A stretch of 64,000 bases of DNA from Thozetella sp. PMI_491 (lineage: Eukaryota; Ascomycota; Sordariomycetes; Chaetosphaeriales; Chaetosphaeriaceae), in assembly GCA_021432635.1 (NCBI GenBank), contig MU270060.1, forward strand, positions 310,001 to 374,000. Direction: 5' to 3'. The first letter of the stretch is position 1, and each line of letters begins with the position of its first letter. A model generated the notes under the pieces. That model did no database searches, had not been told where the DNA came from, and saw only the letters and a list, made by a program, of their open reading frames with translations. Both the position numbers and the translations under genes were made by a program. Positions 44,485-56,363 of the stretch are shown here, in pieces.

Positions 44485-45099
44485 TTAGCAGCCGACATCC
44501 GAAGCCTGGATGGAGGCGCCGGAGGCAGGGGGAGGAAGCGAGGAGACAGGGACGCTGAAGAGGATGCACTGGGCCGGGGCACCGGCGGTGGGGCTGCCGT
44601 ACTCAACCGACTGGCAACCAGCGGTGGTCTTGCAGAGGTTCAGGCAGTCCTGGAGAGAGCCCGGAGTAGTGGTGGTCTGGAGAGGTGAGGGGCTGTTGCT
44701 GCTGGGGCCAGCGGGGGTGGCACCGCACTGGTTGTCGCGCTTGTTCTGGCGCAGACCCTGGGGGTGGTCGGCGGTAGGAGCCTGGTTAGGGACGTTGCTG
44801 CAGCCCGAGTCGAAGGCGTTCAGGTTGCTCTGCTGAGCCGGGATCTGCGAGGCAGGGACGGCGAAGAGCTCGCAGATCGGGGCGTTGGCGTTGGCGGGCA
44901 GGCCGAAGACGAAGGCCTTGCAGGAGGGGTTAGCCGCGCACTGCTGGCGGCAGAGGTCGGCGGTGGTGACCGAGGGCGAAGAGATGGGCTGAACGCTGGT
45001 GTCGCTGCCGGTAGGGGCGACGTTGCAGCTGTCGCGGGCAGCGAGGGGGCTGGCGGAGGCAGCGGCGAGGAGAGTGGCGATGATGGCGACGGTCTGCAT
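44485..45099 (-). CDS. Small secreted Cys-rich protein, two PAN/apple-like modules
   Basis: Single exon, 204 residues. Signal peptide: residues 1-16 (MQTVAIIATLLAAASA), then SPLAARDSCNV. Two similar halves each have the pattern Cys...DLCRQQCAANPSCKAFVFG...CELFAVP and DCLNLCKTTAGCQSVEYG...CILFSVPVS, the PAN/apple-like fold signature (central C-x3-C-x4-5-C, then C-x-L-F). The halves are separated by a linker with a Lys-Arg site (NKRDNQCG), a possible Kex2 cleavage point. PAN-like domains bind carbohydrate or protein; the ligand here is unknown. The gene is GC-rich with strong codon bias and has a pyrimidine-rich leader (complement of 45100-45200), so it is probably well expressed. Could be an apoplastic effector-type or wall protein. 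Confidence 0.82.
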   Translation of the reverse strand: MQTVAIIATLLAAASASPLAARDSCNVAPTGSDTSVQPISSPSVTTADLCRQQCAANPSCKAFVFGLPANANAPICELFAVPASQIPAQQSNLNAFDSGCSNVPNQAPTADHPQGLRQNKRDNQCGATPAGPSSNSPSPLQTTTTPGSLQDCLNLCKTTAGCQSVEYGSPTAGAPAQCILFSVPVSSLPPPASGASIQASDVGC

Positions 45100-46898
45100 T
45101 TTGGCGGTTGGTTGTTGTTGAAGAAGAGTGGTTGGAAAGGTGGGTGAGTGTAAAGTTGAGAGCGAACGAAGATTGTGGTGGTGGTGGTAGGGGTGGTGGT
45201 TGTTGAGGATGGTTGAGATGTGGGAGTGATTTTTGTGATGATGAGGAAAAGAAACCGCCAGTTCGAGGGAGTTGAGCTTCGTTTATATCGTCGTTTCCAG
45301 CAATATGCCCACCGCGGTCTTGACTGGCGACACTCACATGTTGAGAGTCTTCTTCTCCTATTTTCAGCCTCCCCTCCCGGACGCGTAATGATCTTTGGCC
45401 CTTTTTTCGAGGCTGTTTTTGGTGTTGCTGGGGGCGGACCCCTGAGGAATGGAGCCACGAGTCGTCAGGAGGCGAACTAGGGGACAAGAATCGGTGTGGC
45501 TGAGTGAATATGCTGGCAGCCGTAAATTAAGATGGGTCTTCGACTATAGGACGACTTCGCCCTGTTGTGCGTGTCGCCAGGACTACTCGTAGAGAATCTT
45601 CAACCCACGGGCCTATAATTGAGCAAGTAATTCGGCGGGTCCATTCATCATGCGCGAGGCTCAGCGAGGACGCACCGGGCAGGTAGTGGGAGTTGTGGTG
45701 GGTGCTGCTGTCTAGCTAGCTCCGCTGGCAATACCGATAGGGTTAGCTCCAAGGCACTTGGACCGGTACTTTCGACTCCATGACGAGGGCTCTTGAACCT
45801 CTCTCTTGTTGGCGGTTTACATGGTTGTGGGTGGCTCGACCAACGGCTTCCCAGGAGTCTCAGTCCACCCTTTGGCTGTATTAAGCGGGGACTGGAACCT
45901 ACCCCATAGCGGTATGTGCCATGACGCGGCTTGGCAGACTCCGCCCCTGGTGCTGTGGACGGCCAACAACAACGGGAAACCTGGGGGGGCCCAGTCCCGG
46001 GGATCCACTATCGGCAGTTTGGCCCAACCCAATTGCTTGCATGAAATGAGTGCGGCGCTTTCTGTGTTTATTTTTGGCTTGACACCGGTACTTGTAAAGG
46101 GGCTCCGAGTCAACCTCGCCAGAGTCATGTCCATCAAGCAGGCGGGACCATAGTCAGTTCTTGTCACCCAACGCGCAATCCTCAACCCCTCGAGCCCAAC
46201 TTGGGACGGGAGAAGGGCCATTGATCGACTGATCCGCAGCCCGTGCAATCGTTCGTCCGTACTCTATCCAGAAAGCTGGCCGCGAGGCAAATAGAAAGAT
46301 GATCGTCGGCCGACCGGGGCAGCTCTGCAATGCGCTCCACACATGCTTCGTGTGCTTCGGCTCTCCATGATTTGCTGGCATACTTACGCAACTACTGTGC
46401 CGTTTAGATGAAGGCAGATTTCGCGTGGCGAGATATGCCAAGGAGGTCGGGAGATCGTTGGGTTCGCTGACTCGTTCCACAAACATGGCGGGCTCATGGC
46501 CGGGCGAAAGCGCTTGGCTCGCTTAGCTCGGCATTCGCCAACTTGGAAAAGTTTGGTACTTTTGGAGGAAAAGAGAAAGGGATGTTTCTGGCACATTCCT
46601 GTGGTAGGGCCTGCTCAAATCCGCCAGCAATAGCTCTTCGTGCAGAGTTGGCGAAAGGGGTTAACATTCTTTCTACTCTCAACTTCCATTCAAGATTTGC
46701 TAACCCCAACTGCATAGACCATTTTTCATGCTTCTCTGCCCAACCTGGAAGCGAGCGTGCATGCGAACGATTCTCGGCCACTGGTAGACTTCAATGCTCC
46801 AATATTCTTCGAATGCCCCAAGAAAAGCAAAACGAAGACAACGAGCCGTTCATGCCACCGATCCACACATGCCTGCGGTATTCTGTGCCTATTAATGG
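45100..46898. other. Intergenic region, 1.8 kb
   Basis: The left 350 bp is the promoter of the PAN-like gene, purine/pyrimidine-biased with TTTATAT at 45280-45286 about 180 bp upstream. The rest has only short, unsupported frames on both strands. Confidence 0.45.
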
Positions 46899-48079
46899 CT
46901 ACAATGATGCCAGAGCTAAAGCTGCATCACGACTATCGGAGGAGTTCTCATCTATCATGCTGTAAAAGTCCAGCCGCTTCTGGGTCCATTTCCTCGCTCG
47001 ATCCTTATCCTCGACTAGCTTCGCGTACTCCAGGACGAGACGGCTAGTTTTATTGAAGTAATCCGCGAAGCCTTCTCCCTCAAGGTACTCAGCCAATAAT
47101 TCAGCCTGGTGTAAAAACTCTCGCCTGCTGGACTTGGAAACCGTTGTGTCAAGTGCACTTTGGAGGTCCCGAAGATCACTACCAGCGTGTACCCGGCTCG
47201 TGTCTGAGTCCCCAGTTCGACACGCATCGCAGTCGCACTGAAAGCCGTATTGAGCTAGTCGTCGATTCCGACCACTCGTATCGGTGAGTAGTGGAATGTA
47301 CGTGGTAAAAATCTGCGAAGGAGTTAGCTATATTCTACGTAAGCTGCGTGCGTGCGGGAACGGTGCCTCTTCTCCCATGGTAATATCCCGGATCGCCACA
47401 ATGACTCGGATGTCATTGTTGTCCGCGTTTAGGACATTTGGCTCGCAAGAATGGTTGATCAGGGCGACTTTGGGATAGATAGCAACACGCCCATCTCGGG
47501 TAGTGTAAGCGTTGCTACGCAGTATCCTTAGCAGCTTGCCGGCCTCTTCGTCGTCGCCGTGATCTACTTCATGGCAAGATAGATATTCTAGCTGCTGTTC
47601 TGAAGTCAGTTGGGAGAACGCCGTCTCGACGTCGGATATCATGTCGGCGATGACATAGCCCTGCCCTTGAATGAGCTTGGGAGGGCTGACTGCAAGCAAC
47701 GGCAGCTCTTCCATGATATGAGTTCCACTTTTAATATCTCGCGTTGCAAAGACGCCCCGGCCTTTGCCAGGGGACAGCCGGACCTCCCATAGCCCATGAT
47801 TTTGATAGGGTTGGACGGGAATATTTGCTGAGTCGACCGACGTCCCGTCGCCACCAAGACCAGATGGACACTTTGATAAGTGAGCAGGGAGGCTATAGAG
47901 CGATGCGGGGTACTAACAGTAGATGAGGCGGCTACGGAGAAGCCGTGTGAGGCAAATATTGGATCAACAGCATTGTTCACGACCGAGGTTCCGTGCGCTA
48001 CTTGGGGAGAAATCCACAACGCAATCAAGCCCAACGCTATCCGACATGCGCAATTTTGAATACATAGAATATTAGACAT
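46899..48079 (-). CDS. SET-domain protein with signal peptide and GC-AG intron
   Basis: Exons 48079-47918, 47870-47367 and 47312-46899 (introns 47 and 54 nt) give 359 residues. Residues 1-29 look like a signal peptide (core RIALGLIALWISP). The SET domain begins near residue 80 (WEVRLSPGKGRGVFATRDI), continues with IMEELPLLAVSP, and has the catalytic-core motif ALINHSCEPNV and then AIRDITMGEE. Exon 3 supplies IFTTYIPLLT, GRNRRLAQYGFQC and the post-SET CDCDAC zinc-type motif, then a helical tail. The second intron starts with GC (GAG/GCACCG), has a GCTAAC branch point and ends CGCAG; joining there restores GEEIFTTYIPLL as in relatives. Fungal SET proteins with a signal peptide exist as an uncharacterised family; the methyl acceptor and the extracellular role are unknown. 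Confidence 0.8.
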
Positions 48080-48666
48080 GGCTGATCAGGCAAGGCTGTA
48101 GATGCCTAGGCAATGCGATGTTCGTAGCAGCTGGCTTGGGCAGCTACACCAACAAAAATGATCCGACGCGTCGCGATGTTCGCTGTAGTCTGGCAACGAA
48201 CACGCCATATTCGTTCGTGTGCCCATGAAACAAACTGGTTTCAAGCTAGCGAAAATTTGCACTAGGGTTCGACTACCAGGGCGCCTGCGCAATAGCCTCA
48301 AGCTTTGCGTTGTAATTCCGGCTTGAGGCGAGGTGGGTTTAGCGTACAATCTGACCCCCGGCCTTCTCCTCACCCCTGCCCTGGGAAGTTGTGAAGCCAA
48401 AATCTGGGGAGTGACCGTCTAACAAAGCGTGAATATTAGACTCCTAATTATGGATGTCGAGCCAAATGGGTTTATATTTCGTGTGCTATATATAGAAGAG
48501 CTCATAAAACTCGGTCACAGGTTCGCGTTATTTCGTAAAAACAGGCGGCCATCGTGTACGGAATTCTCCAACGTCACTCCCTTCAGGATAAGAAAATACG
48601 CTGCACGTGATCGAAGCTGACATATTTATTCCATATTGACCTCTCACTTCTTGCACGGCTTGGAAT
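48080..48666. other. Intergenic region
   Basis: 587 bp between the SET gene start and the second oxidase stop; no gene recognised. Confidence 0.45.
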
Positions 48667-49029
48667 TCATGCCTCGAGACCGCTCTCGGCCCGCGAGATG
48701 CGCCTTGCCTTGATCTTGGGCGTCGGGCCGGGTACGGGCGCGCCGGTCTTTGTGGCCCAGTACTGATCCAGCACTGAGAAGACCTCATCAACCTTGTTGT
48801 AAGGCTGGAGAGATGCCATGAACTGCACCTTCTCCGTGATCGCCGCCGGCGTGAACTTGTCGGGGGTTGCATCCTGCGCCCGCCAACGCGGCTCCATCGG
48901 ATCAATGAAGTGCGTCTCGTTGTAACCTAGGTCGAGCAGCGCAGTGACGTTGAACGCCGCCATCATCATGTGGTCCTCATGGATCAGGTTGTGGCAGTGG
49001 AACATGTCTACCATTTCGTTAGTCCTCCC

Positions 49030-49065
<36 letters not shown>

Positions 49066-50759
49066 GGCGCGACAGTCACTTGCCGGAGCACTTACACAAG
49101 CCATCCCACGGGGCATAGTGGGCTTCCAGGCGGACGGTCTCACCAGTGTCGAGCCAGACAACATCCTTGAGTGCGGCAGCTTCATAGGGTTGCACCGCGT
49201 TCCGGCCACCGGTCCGGGACACAACCTTGAAGTCGACTAAGTGGACGTGGATAGGATGGGACCAACCGCCACCGCTCCCGTTCTCCAGCTCCCACATTTC
49301 GATGGTCCCACGAGGCACATTTGCCAAGACGCGTTGGTCGACATCGTTCCAGCCGATACCGTTGATGACCCAGTCTCCCCCGCTGCGCTCAAAGCGGAAG
49401 TGGTGGTCGACGGTGTTTTTATCGGCTGGAAAGGGCACGGTGCGCAGGACCGAGGGCACTGTTGACGTATCGACAACAGGGGTGGGCGAGACAACAAAAC
49501 GGAGGACTTTGTCCGTCTGAAGAAAGTCATCGTCTGCACCGACGTCACGTTCATTGCGAAGAGTGACATTCTGCCCGGCAAAGGGTGAAAAGTCGAACAC
49601 GACCTCGTAGCGCTCAGCGATCGATATAGCCATCCTGTTGGTCGTAACAGGGCCGGAGAGAAGCCCCGCATCAGCAGCGATGACCTGAAAATTGGCGTGC
49701 GCCCCAGTGGCAGTTTCGAAGTAGAGTATGTACGAGCGGCTGATCCCGGTGTTGAGGAAGCGGAGGCGGTACTTGCGCGGTTCGACTTGGAAGTACGGCC
49801 AGGGCTGCCCGTTGGCATGGATCACATCGCCATAAAGAGATGTCGTCTCCAATGCGGGAGAGAATAGGTCGCCGTTATTCTGGTACTGCTTAGAGGCTAG
49901 GATGATTGGGATATCATGCACTCCGTATCCCGAGGGAAGATTCAGAGCATCTTCGGCAGCGTCGTGAATGATGTAGGCACCCGCTTGGCCTGTGTCAAAG
50001 CTGGTTAGCTCTCGGTTCCTGGAACAAAGAGAACACACACTCCTTATGGGCAGGGATCCCTGTACCGAAGTAGGCATTCTCTGCAGTCTTGGTACCGTGA
50101 ATCAGTCTCTATCGGCTTTGAACACGTGCGTTGGGAGTTTCAGAACAAATACGTACATGATCAACGGCATGGTCATGATACCAAAGCATGCGGGCATTTT
50201 GGCTATTCGGGTAGTAGTAATCCTTGAACTGCCCCGGCTCCGTAACATCATCCGCCCACCCGTCCCATGGTGATCTCTACCCAATGTTCAGTTTCGTTTC
50301 CGTCAACGTGGAGTGGGAATCAGCATACCGAGTACGACCCATGGAGGTGGACAGAGTTCGCCATGGAAGCATTATTGATGAAACGGACTACAGTCTCCTG
50401 GCCTTTTTCGATCAAGAAAGTAGGTCCTGGAGAAATAGCGTCGTAGCCGACGAGATGGGCAGGTCCCTTGCCAGGATACACTTGCTTGGTGAAAGGCAGG
50501 ATATTTATCTCGTAGTAGTTAATGGACTTTCCTGTAACTTGGTTCAGAACTTGCCTGCCTCCAGGTCAGTGTATTTTCAACATATTTCCAACACTTTCTG
50601 ATGCTAAGGTGTAGAGGCTCACTGCTTTGGTTGTTTGACATTCGGAATTGGCAAGGGCGTTTGGAATAAATTAGTAAACGGTGGGCTTAGCCAGTCTTTG
50701 GCAAGAGAGCTACTGCTCATCGCCAGAGCAAGAGCCAAGATGGCGTTGGAAGGACGCAT
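48667..50759 (-). CDS. Secreted bilirubin-oxidase-like multicopper oxidase (copy 2)
   Basis: Exons 50759-50623, 50554-50329, 50276-50157, 50087-50066, 49989-49096 and 49007-48667 (introns 68, 52, 69, 76 and 88 nt) give 579 residues. Signal peptide: residues 1-20 (MRPSNAILALALAMSSSSLA). Copper motifs: NSVHLHGS, MLWYHDHAVDH, HPIHVHLVDF and, rebuilt by the last splice, YMFHCHNLIHEDHMMM. GQPWPYFQVEPRKYRLRFLN is the BOD-group signature. Exon 4 is only 22 nt but needed to keep the frame into GQAGAYIIHD. The last intron carries 32 consecutive A on the coding strand. The protein shares the same plan as the oxidase at 33989-36009, yet its exon boundaries partly differ, so the pair is old rather than a recent duplication. 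Likely a phenol- or pigment-oxidising secreted enzyme. Confidence 0.88.
49032..49063. repeat. Poly(T) homopolymer, 32 bp, in an intron
   Basis: Thirty-two uninterrupted T on the plus strand (A on the oxidase coding strand) inside the last intron of the second oxidase. It does not disrupt the donor (49095) or acceptor (49008). The length in the assembly may be unreliable. Confidence 0.95.
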
Positions 50760-53700
50760 CTCGAACGAAGAGACCTATAACGAGGATATGTGCTATAAGT
50801 TATGTATCTGTAGTTGGAGAGATGGTTGATTTTGCTGAAAAAATATCACCAACATGGCCTTCTAGGGTTTCTTTTATACCTGGTCAAGTTGTCCCTGGTC
50901 AACCTTGCTTGAGTCGGCCGTGGGTCGCCACAGTCCCTCACAACTCTCAGCTCGTAGCCATGACCACCTCGTGACGCTTTCTGCGACACACACAACACCC
51001 TCCTTCGCAGAATATTGAGACGCTATTCCCAATCGTGCGCGACTTGCCTTGACCGTGCCTCCGTGCCCCCGGTATCTGCAGGGAAGCGTACCGGCTTATG
51101 CGGACCTCACCTTCCATCAAGGGAAACCAGAGAGACAGAGGTGCACTTGTTCGAAGAGCATATTCCAATTTTCATTAGCTTTAGTAATCACGGGAACCTC
51201 AAAAAGGGACCCGCCGAAAAGCGCAGTACGGCTGCGCTGAAGAGGAGCAAAGCCAAGTGGTAATGGAGGCGTGGAGATAGCCTAGGTGTGCTGCGTGGCG
51301 GCCAATAAACTTTCACGCCTCCTTCGCCTATGATCTCGCAGACACCAGCTCTATCCAACCCTGCCTGCGTACATTATCGAGTCTCTTTGTGGTGCTTCGT
51401 GTCCTCCGGAGCCAACCTTCCGCGCTGGATGGCGACGGAAGGACCCGATGATCGGATCGAGGTTCGCCCGAATCCGTGAGCTATTTTGAATGGTATAGTC
51501 TCGGATCCGTAGTCCATCCCGCATATGGAGTGCAAGGGGTAGCTGTATGTCTTGACTGTTTCCGTTTGTTTGTGCAGAGCGAGGCAGGAATAGATAGCGG
51601 TCTCCTAACCCCTCTTGGCAAAAGTAGGCGGAACGGTACGAAACTGCGAGCCAAACACCAGCTCAGGCTGAGGCATTGGTAAGATCGTAGTCATAGACTG
51701 AGGAGATATGATAGTGAAATGATGGGAACAGTCAACCGGGATACCCGCCGGGGCGTTGCTTGGCTGCCGTAAATACTCGAGAGGGAGGTACCACTGTGAA
51801 ATCCCGGGCGAATACTAGCGGTATGCTTTCAGTCTTACCCCACGGACGGTGGTCCATGTGCGTCAGTTGCCCTCTACCATACCGCCTGCGGCGCTAATCG
51901 CCCCCTAATTGCGGGAAGGAATCATCCAATGTTCCGATGGGCACATTCCTGCGACACTAACGTTCGCCAAAGGTCCGAGACCTTGGTCTAGGGAGGCGGC
52001 ATGAGCCGTGATCAGCATGCGCTAATAAGGTAGGTAGCTGAGGAAACATGGACGGTGTGAACTGTATGGCTAGGCTTGCGGCCCGATGCATTTACTCGTA
52101 TTTCTCTATACAGATGCCAGCTTACGTGCCCGGGATGCCATCATTAGAAAACATTGCTAGCCGTGTGAGAGACCGATGGCTTGATCTATGATAGGCGTCA
52201 GTCCTCCAGAATATGACACACCCGCTTGTACGCTGATAATAATAATGTATCCTCAGTGGGCATAGCGACGCTTGGCACTATAGTCATTTAACAGCCACGG
52301 AGAACCAGATGGCAATATTTGTATAAGCAGTTCCGCCATGTGGACACCAATATTCGACCTGATTGCACGCTAGACCCTTGGTCTGCGGCGAGAGTTAGAC
52401 CGACGGGAATAGCAACTCAGACATGAAGTCATTCACCTGGAGAAATCTCGATTGGGAAGCATGGCTCATGATTGGGTCGCGCCCCTTGGGTATTGAACCA
52501 ACCGGAGAGCACCGGAGCAGTCTGGGTTAACGCTTCTCCCTTGTCACCGTGCATGCGGCCTGCGGAGGCCCCGTTCAGTCTACAAGGGAGACATCCTATT
52601 GCACAGTGGCCGGCCCCAGCCCAATCCTGGTGGCGTACTATGAGATAGCACTCTGAACAAGGCCACGGGACCCCACCTCCACGGGTCAGGCCGGTCAGGC
52701 GTGCCGTCCCTTACCTAGTGACCTGCCGAGTAGGAGCCAATACGCTGCCCGCCAAGAAAGGCGGAGAAGCAGCCAAGCCCGCCTCCTTGTGTCCCTCCGG
52801 CAGGGTTCTGCAATCACGAAATCCGCACCACGCTGCAAAAAAGACCCCGGTCCTGCGGCCGGACGGTGCCCGCACCATGGGACCCTCCCCTCCCTGTGTG
52901 TAGCATCGCGTGGCTGCGGGGATTGGACCAAGATGCAGCTCAGCCAGGGACGCTGCCGGCCGGGCGCTTGGCTGCTAACGACTTGGCATTTAATAGTGCT
53001 TTGCCGCTGTGAACGCCTCCTTCCATCCTTGCCTGCCCCCCATTCCTCGCCAGAAGCCTGGTCTGGATGCGATTGTGCAGGGTGGATGCCCCCCTTTGTC
53101 TTTGAAACGGTGCAATGTGATTCTCGGGCAACAGCTCTTTCCAGGCAGCTTTGCGATGGGCGAAAGGATGTACCGGATTCTTGCCGACACGACACTCTAG
53201 GATCCTGAGATTCTTGAATTCATCTTGACGGAGCCTTCTCCTACATTGTAGAGGTAGTGTCTCGTCGTCTACAATGGGGCGATGGTGGTTCTTCGGCCGA
53301 GAGGCTGCCACAAGCGGGGAGCTGATGATCGCCCAAGCCCAATACGAGCCAGCCGTGGGTGTAAGCAAGCCTCGTCTCTATTAGGAGAGCTATAGAAAGC
53401 CTCGTTTCTTGGCACCGGTGATAGATCACCGCCAGCAGCGGCGGTTTGAACCAGACTATCCTAGTTATCTGACCTATCTAGCCTAGATACAGATATCTAG
53501 GCGCATTTGCGGCCCGGCTGTTAGCCGAATCTACCCTTGTTTCCGCGTTAAAATGTCTAAAGCTTGTCTGAGTGGCGGGCTATGCTCCTGCAAGCATGTA
53601 GCCGGGCTGCTCAAACCGGTCTGCTCAGTCATGGCTTGGAAATCTGGAATCCCAGTATTCTCAAAGCTGCATGCAGCACGCATGCTGTCCACCACCCTCT

Positions 53701-54416
53701 TTCCCCTCCCGCCTCCCAGCTACTTCGCCCCCCTCTCACAGCACACCATCAAAGGCCTTTCCCGATGTATACGCATTCGCCGCCAAGCCTCCCAAGGTAG
53801 CGTACCCCCATTCTGCGGGCCGTTGTGAGATTCGCTGGTGGCCAACCAAGGTACTCCGAGAGCCTCATCGGCCTGTTGCAGGGATCCGCACCGAGAACGA
53901 GCCTTCTCCAGACGACAAAAAATGTTGCATATGCTACCTACCATAATAGGAATCTCTGAACGATACCAAACAACCAGCGGAAGGGACCGTTCTTACTCTC
54001 GAACGGCATCTGAGCTAGCGCGAGTCGGGGCGTAGCATAGTGCACACAAATAGGTGTTATTTCCCGCAGAACCAGTCGGCCCACTCTAATGCGAGGGTTT
54101 CAATAACACTCTCCGGCCCGAGTGGTTCTTTGGAGGATGAAGATGAATTACGGGTCAGTTGAATCGTTCTGCCAGCCGACTATACGTAGGTATCTATCTT
54201 CTCACAAAAAGTCGGTGGGGCATCCATACTGCGGGTTTCTATCAGGGAACGTAGACAGAAAGGAAAGTATGGAGAACATCACTAATATGCGATTTCACTT
54301 CATCAATCTCCTAACTCGGCCTATCCGTTCAATACTCGCCGATATCAGATCACAACTAAAAGCATGAGATGACCTTCATATAATCACCGTCCATTGTATT
54401 GCTAGCCGTCTTGTCC
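50760..54416. other. Gene-poor 3.7-kb region
   Basis: Largest stretch without a supported gene. Overlapping GC-rich frames around 52695-53370 on both strands and shorter frames at 53550-53950 and 54122-54367 have no recognised domain. No long repeat or transposon signature was seen. The left end is the promoter of the second oxidase. Confidence 0.45.
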
Positions 54417-55604
54417 CTAGTCTCTCCTCTCAACTATCCTAGAGTGCCTGTTCGGTGGTGGCGGGACTACGTCGCCGCTCCATTTCGCCCCATAGCTGGA
54501 TCTTTCTGCGCTCTTCGCCCGTTCATATCGATGCCGTTCTGACTCCAAGTCTTCCCCTCCAACTGTCCTACCAAGTCTGTCCAGCGATGGCGGAAATGGA
54601 CTGGCTGGTCTTCTCCTTTCTACGTGTTCGGGATCATGGCCCGATGGCAAGTAGCGAACAAATTCCCACTTACCTCGCTCTCCTAGCACGAACTCGGCTC
54701 TGAGTGGAGATCGCTCGGTAATATGCCGCCTTTGCTCAGGGACTTGGTCATGGCCGGTTCTTTGGCTCGACTGATCTTTCCTCTGGTGGCTTTTGGCCTG
54801 ATTTTGGCCGTCCCGACTCTTGTCGTTTGAGTCGTCATCTCCCCGAAAGCTTTGCCAGCTACGCTTCACGCTATCATAGCACTCCTTCCCCTTATCATAG
54901 TTCTCCTTCACCTTCTTCACCTCCTCCACAACTTCATTAGCAAATGAACCGATCTCTCGAGCTCTGCTGCGTCCTCGGCTCTGTGAATCAGATCTCGACA
55001 TCGTCCCTATTCCAGGGTGTAACGTGTCGCTTGTCCCATGACTAGAAGCCCTGCGTCTGTTGCGGCCCTCTATCTCAAGAGGATACCCGTTATATGGATT
55101 TGGGGTTGATTCATATACAGGCGTCCCGGGTCGACGCAAAGTCGGCTCGGCCCCCCTAACGTTGCTTGGATGAACTGAATCTCCATTCCACGCGCCCCCA
55201 TATGCAACCATGCTTCTGCCACGTTTTGTATTTGGGTTCGTGTGGTCCGTATGATCTTGATATAGCTCCCTGCTTGGCGCATCCCTACTTCGGGCCCGGC
55301 TTCGTTCATTTGTACTGCTGGGGCGCCTGCTTTGGCTTCGATGTAGACTTTGACTTCGACGCAGACTTCGGCCTCTCTCGAGCTTTGGGGTGTTCACGCC
55401 TGAATTCTGTGGTGGCTTTCTCGTGGACTGCGAGCTGCTGGAATTATGGGAATCACTCTTTGCAGTATGACAGTTATCATGTGGGTATCCAAATTGCCGA
55501 AGACTAACTGCGCCGTAGGAGCGTGAAAGGGAGCGTGGCCTGTTGGTGCTCACTGACGGCGGGCGACCCCGGGACGGTACTCTGGCGTGATAGGACATTG
55601 GCAA
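54417..55604 (-). CDS. Ser/Arg-rich low-complexity protein, unknown function
   Basis: Single exon, 395 residues, very rich in Ser, Arg, Pro and Asp. Residues 1-200 are basic with repeated RGRS/RSRS-like stretches (for example RGRSLRRSQSLHRSQSRRP). One short ordered-looking segment lies at about 218-250 (IGSFANEVVEEVKKVKENYD, then SVKRSWQSF), which could form an amphipathic helix. Near the C terminus EFVLGERGKWEFVRYLPSG looks like a short conserved motif. No signal peptide or membrane helix. It could be a nuclear or RNA-binding scaffold, but the evidence is only composition. The start is ATG 55604; a second ATG two codons on is equally possible. Confidence 0.6.
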   Translation of the reverse strand: MPMSYHARVPSRGRPPSVSTNRPRSLSRSYGAVSLRQFGYPHDNCHTAKSDSHNSSSSQSTRKPPQNSGVNTPKLERGRSLRRSQSLHRSQSRRPSSTNERSRARSRDAPSRELYQDHTDHTNPNTKRGRSMVAYGGAWNGDSVHPSNVRGAEPTLRRPGTPVYESTPNPYNGYPLEIEGRNRRRASSHGTSDTLHPGIGTMSRSDSQSRGRSRAREIGSFANEVVEEVKKVKENYDKGKECYDSVKRSWQSFRGDDDSNDKSRDGQNQAKSHQRKDQSSQRTGHDQVPEQRRHITERSPLRAEFVLGERGKWEFVRYLPSGHDPEHVERRRPASPFPPSLDRLGRTVGGEDLESERHRYERAKSAERSSYGAKWSGDVVPPPPNRHSRIVERRD

Positions 55605-56363
55605 GGAAAGTGATAGCAGTAGATTACTTGGATTGTGTTAGAAATGGAGATTCATCTTGAGACCTTGGATTTTAAAAACTAAGGTGTTCTCATGAGTTTG
55701 TCTTCTCTAGAGGACGAGACCGACGTATATATAGAAGAGGTATATACCCCAATATGGAATCTCACGTTAGACTACGCGGCTAAGCATTGTTGGTGCTTCA
55801 AGTTTTCTCAATGGACAGTTTCTGTTGAGTTGATTGGTATACAGGGTGGCACAGCAGCGAAGGAGCGCACTACCTTTAGGTTGCAGAGCCGCACACTCCA
55901 AACAGGTCGGCCCCCAACGCGACCAATTTGCGGCCGGCGCTAAGAATTCGCTCGACGGCTGAACGAGAGCTCGCGGGTGATTGGGCGCTGAGTGTCTCAT
56001 GCGTGATTCCCACCTTTGCATATTACGCCAGTGTTACCAAGATGTTTCCTAGCCCTTCAAACCAGTGACCAAAAGTACCATAAGCGCCGGCGCCAATTTC
56101 GAAGCATGGATCCGAAGCCCAATACCATATGTGATACCCACAGGCGTATCACAGCAGCTTACTATGTTCTCTTCAGACGCGGAGAGGGTGTCACACAGAG
56201 TCATTTGAAGAGTTTGGGGTGCGAATCAACTTCACTGCTCGATATGCAAGTTTGAAAGGTATCTGCGCGGTACTTGGAATTTATACTACTGAAATTATCT
56301 CCGGCAGAGTACGCTCATGGCGATATTTCATACGTAGCTTGGCAAGGTACACCGAGTCTGTAC
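55605..56363. other. Intergenic region
   Basis: About 760 bp between the Ser/Arg-rich gene and the peptidase stop. Frames are short and not recognised. Confidence 0.45.

Noticed and set aside
52695-53370. GC-rich frames of 140-166 codons on both strands
   Set aside because: No recognisable protein features; typical chance frames.
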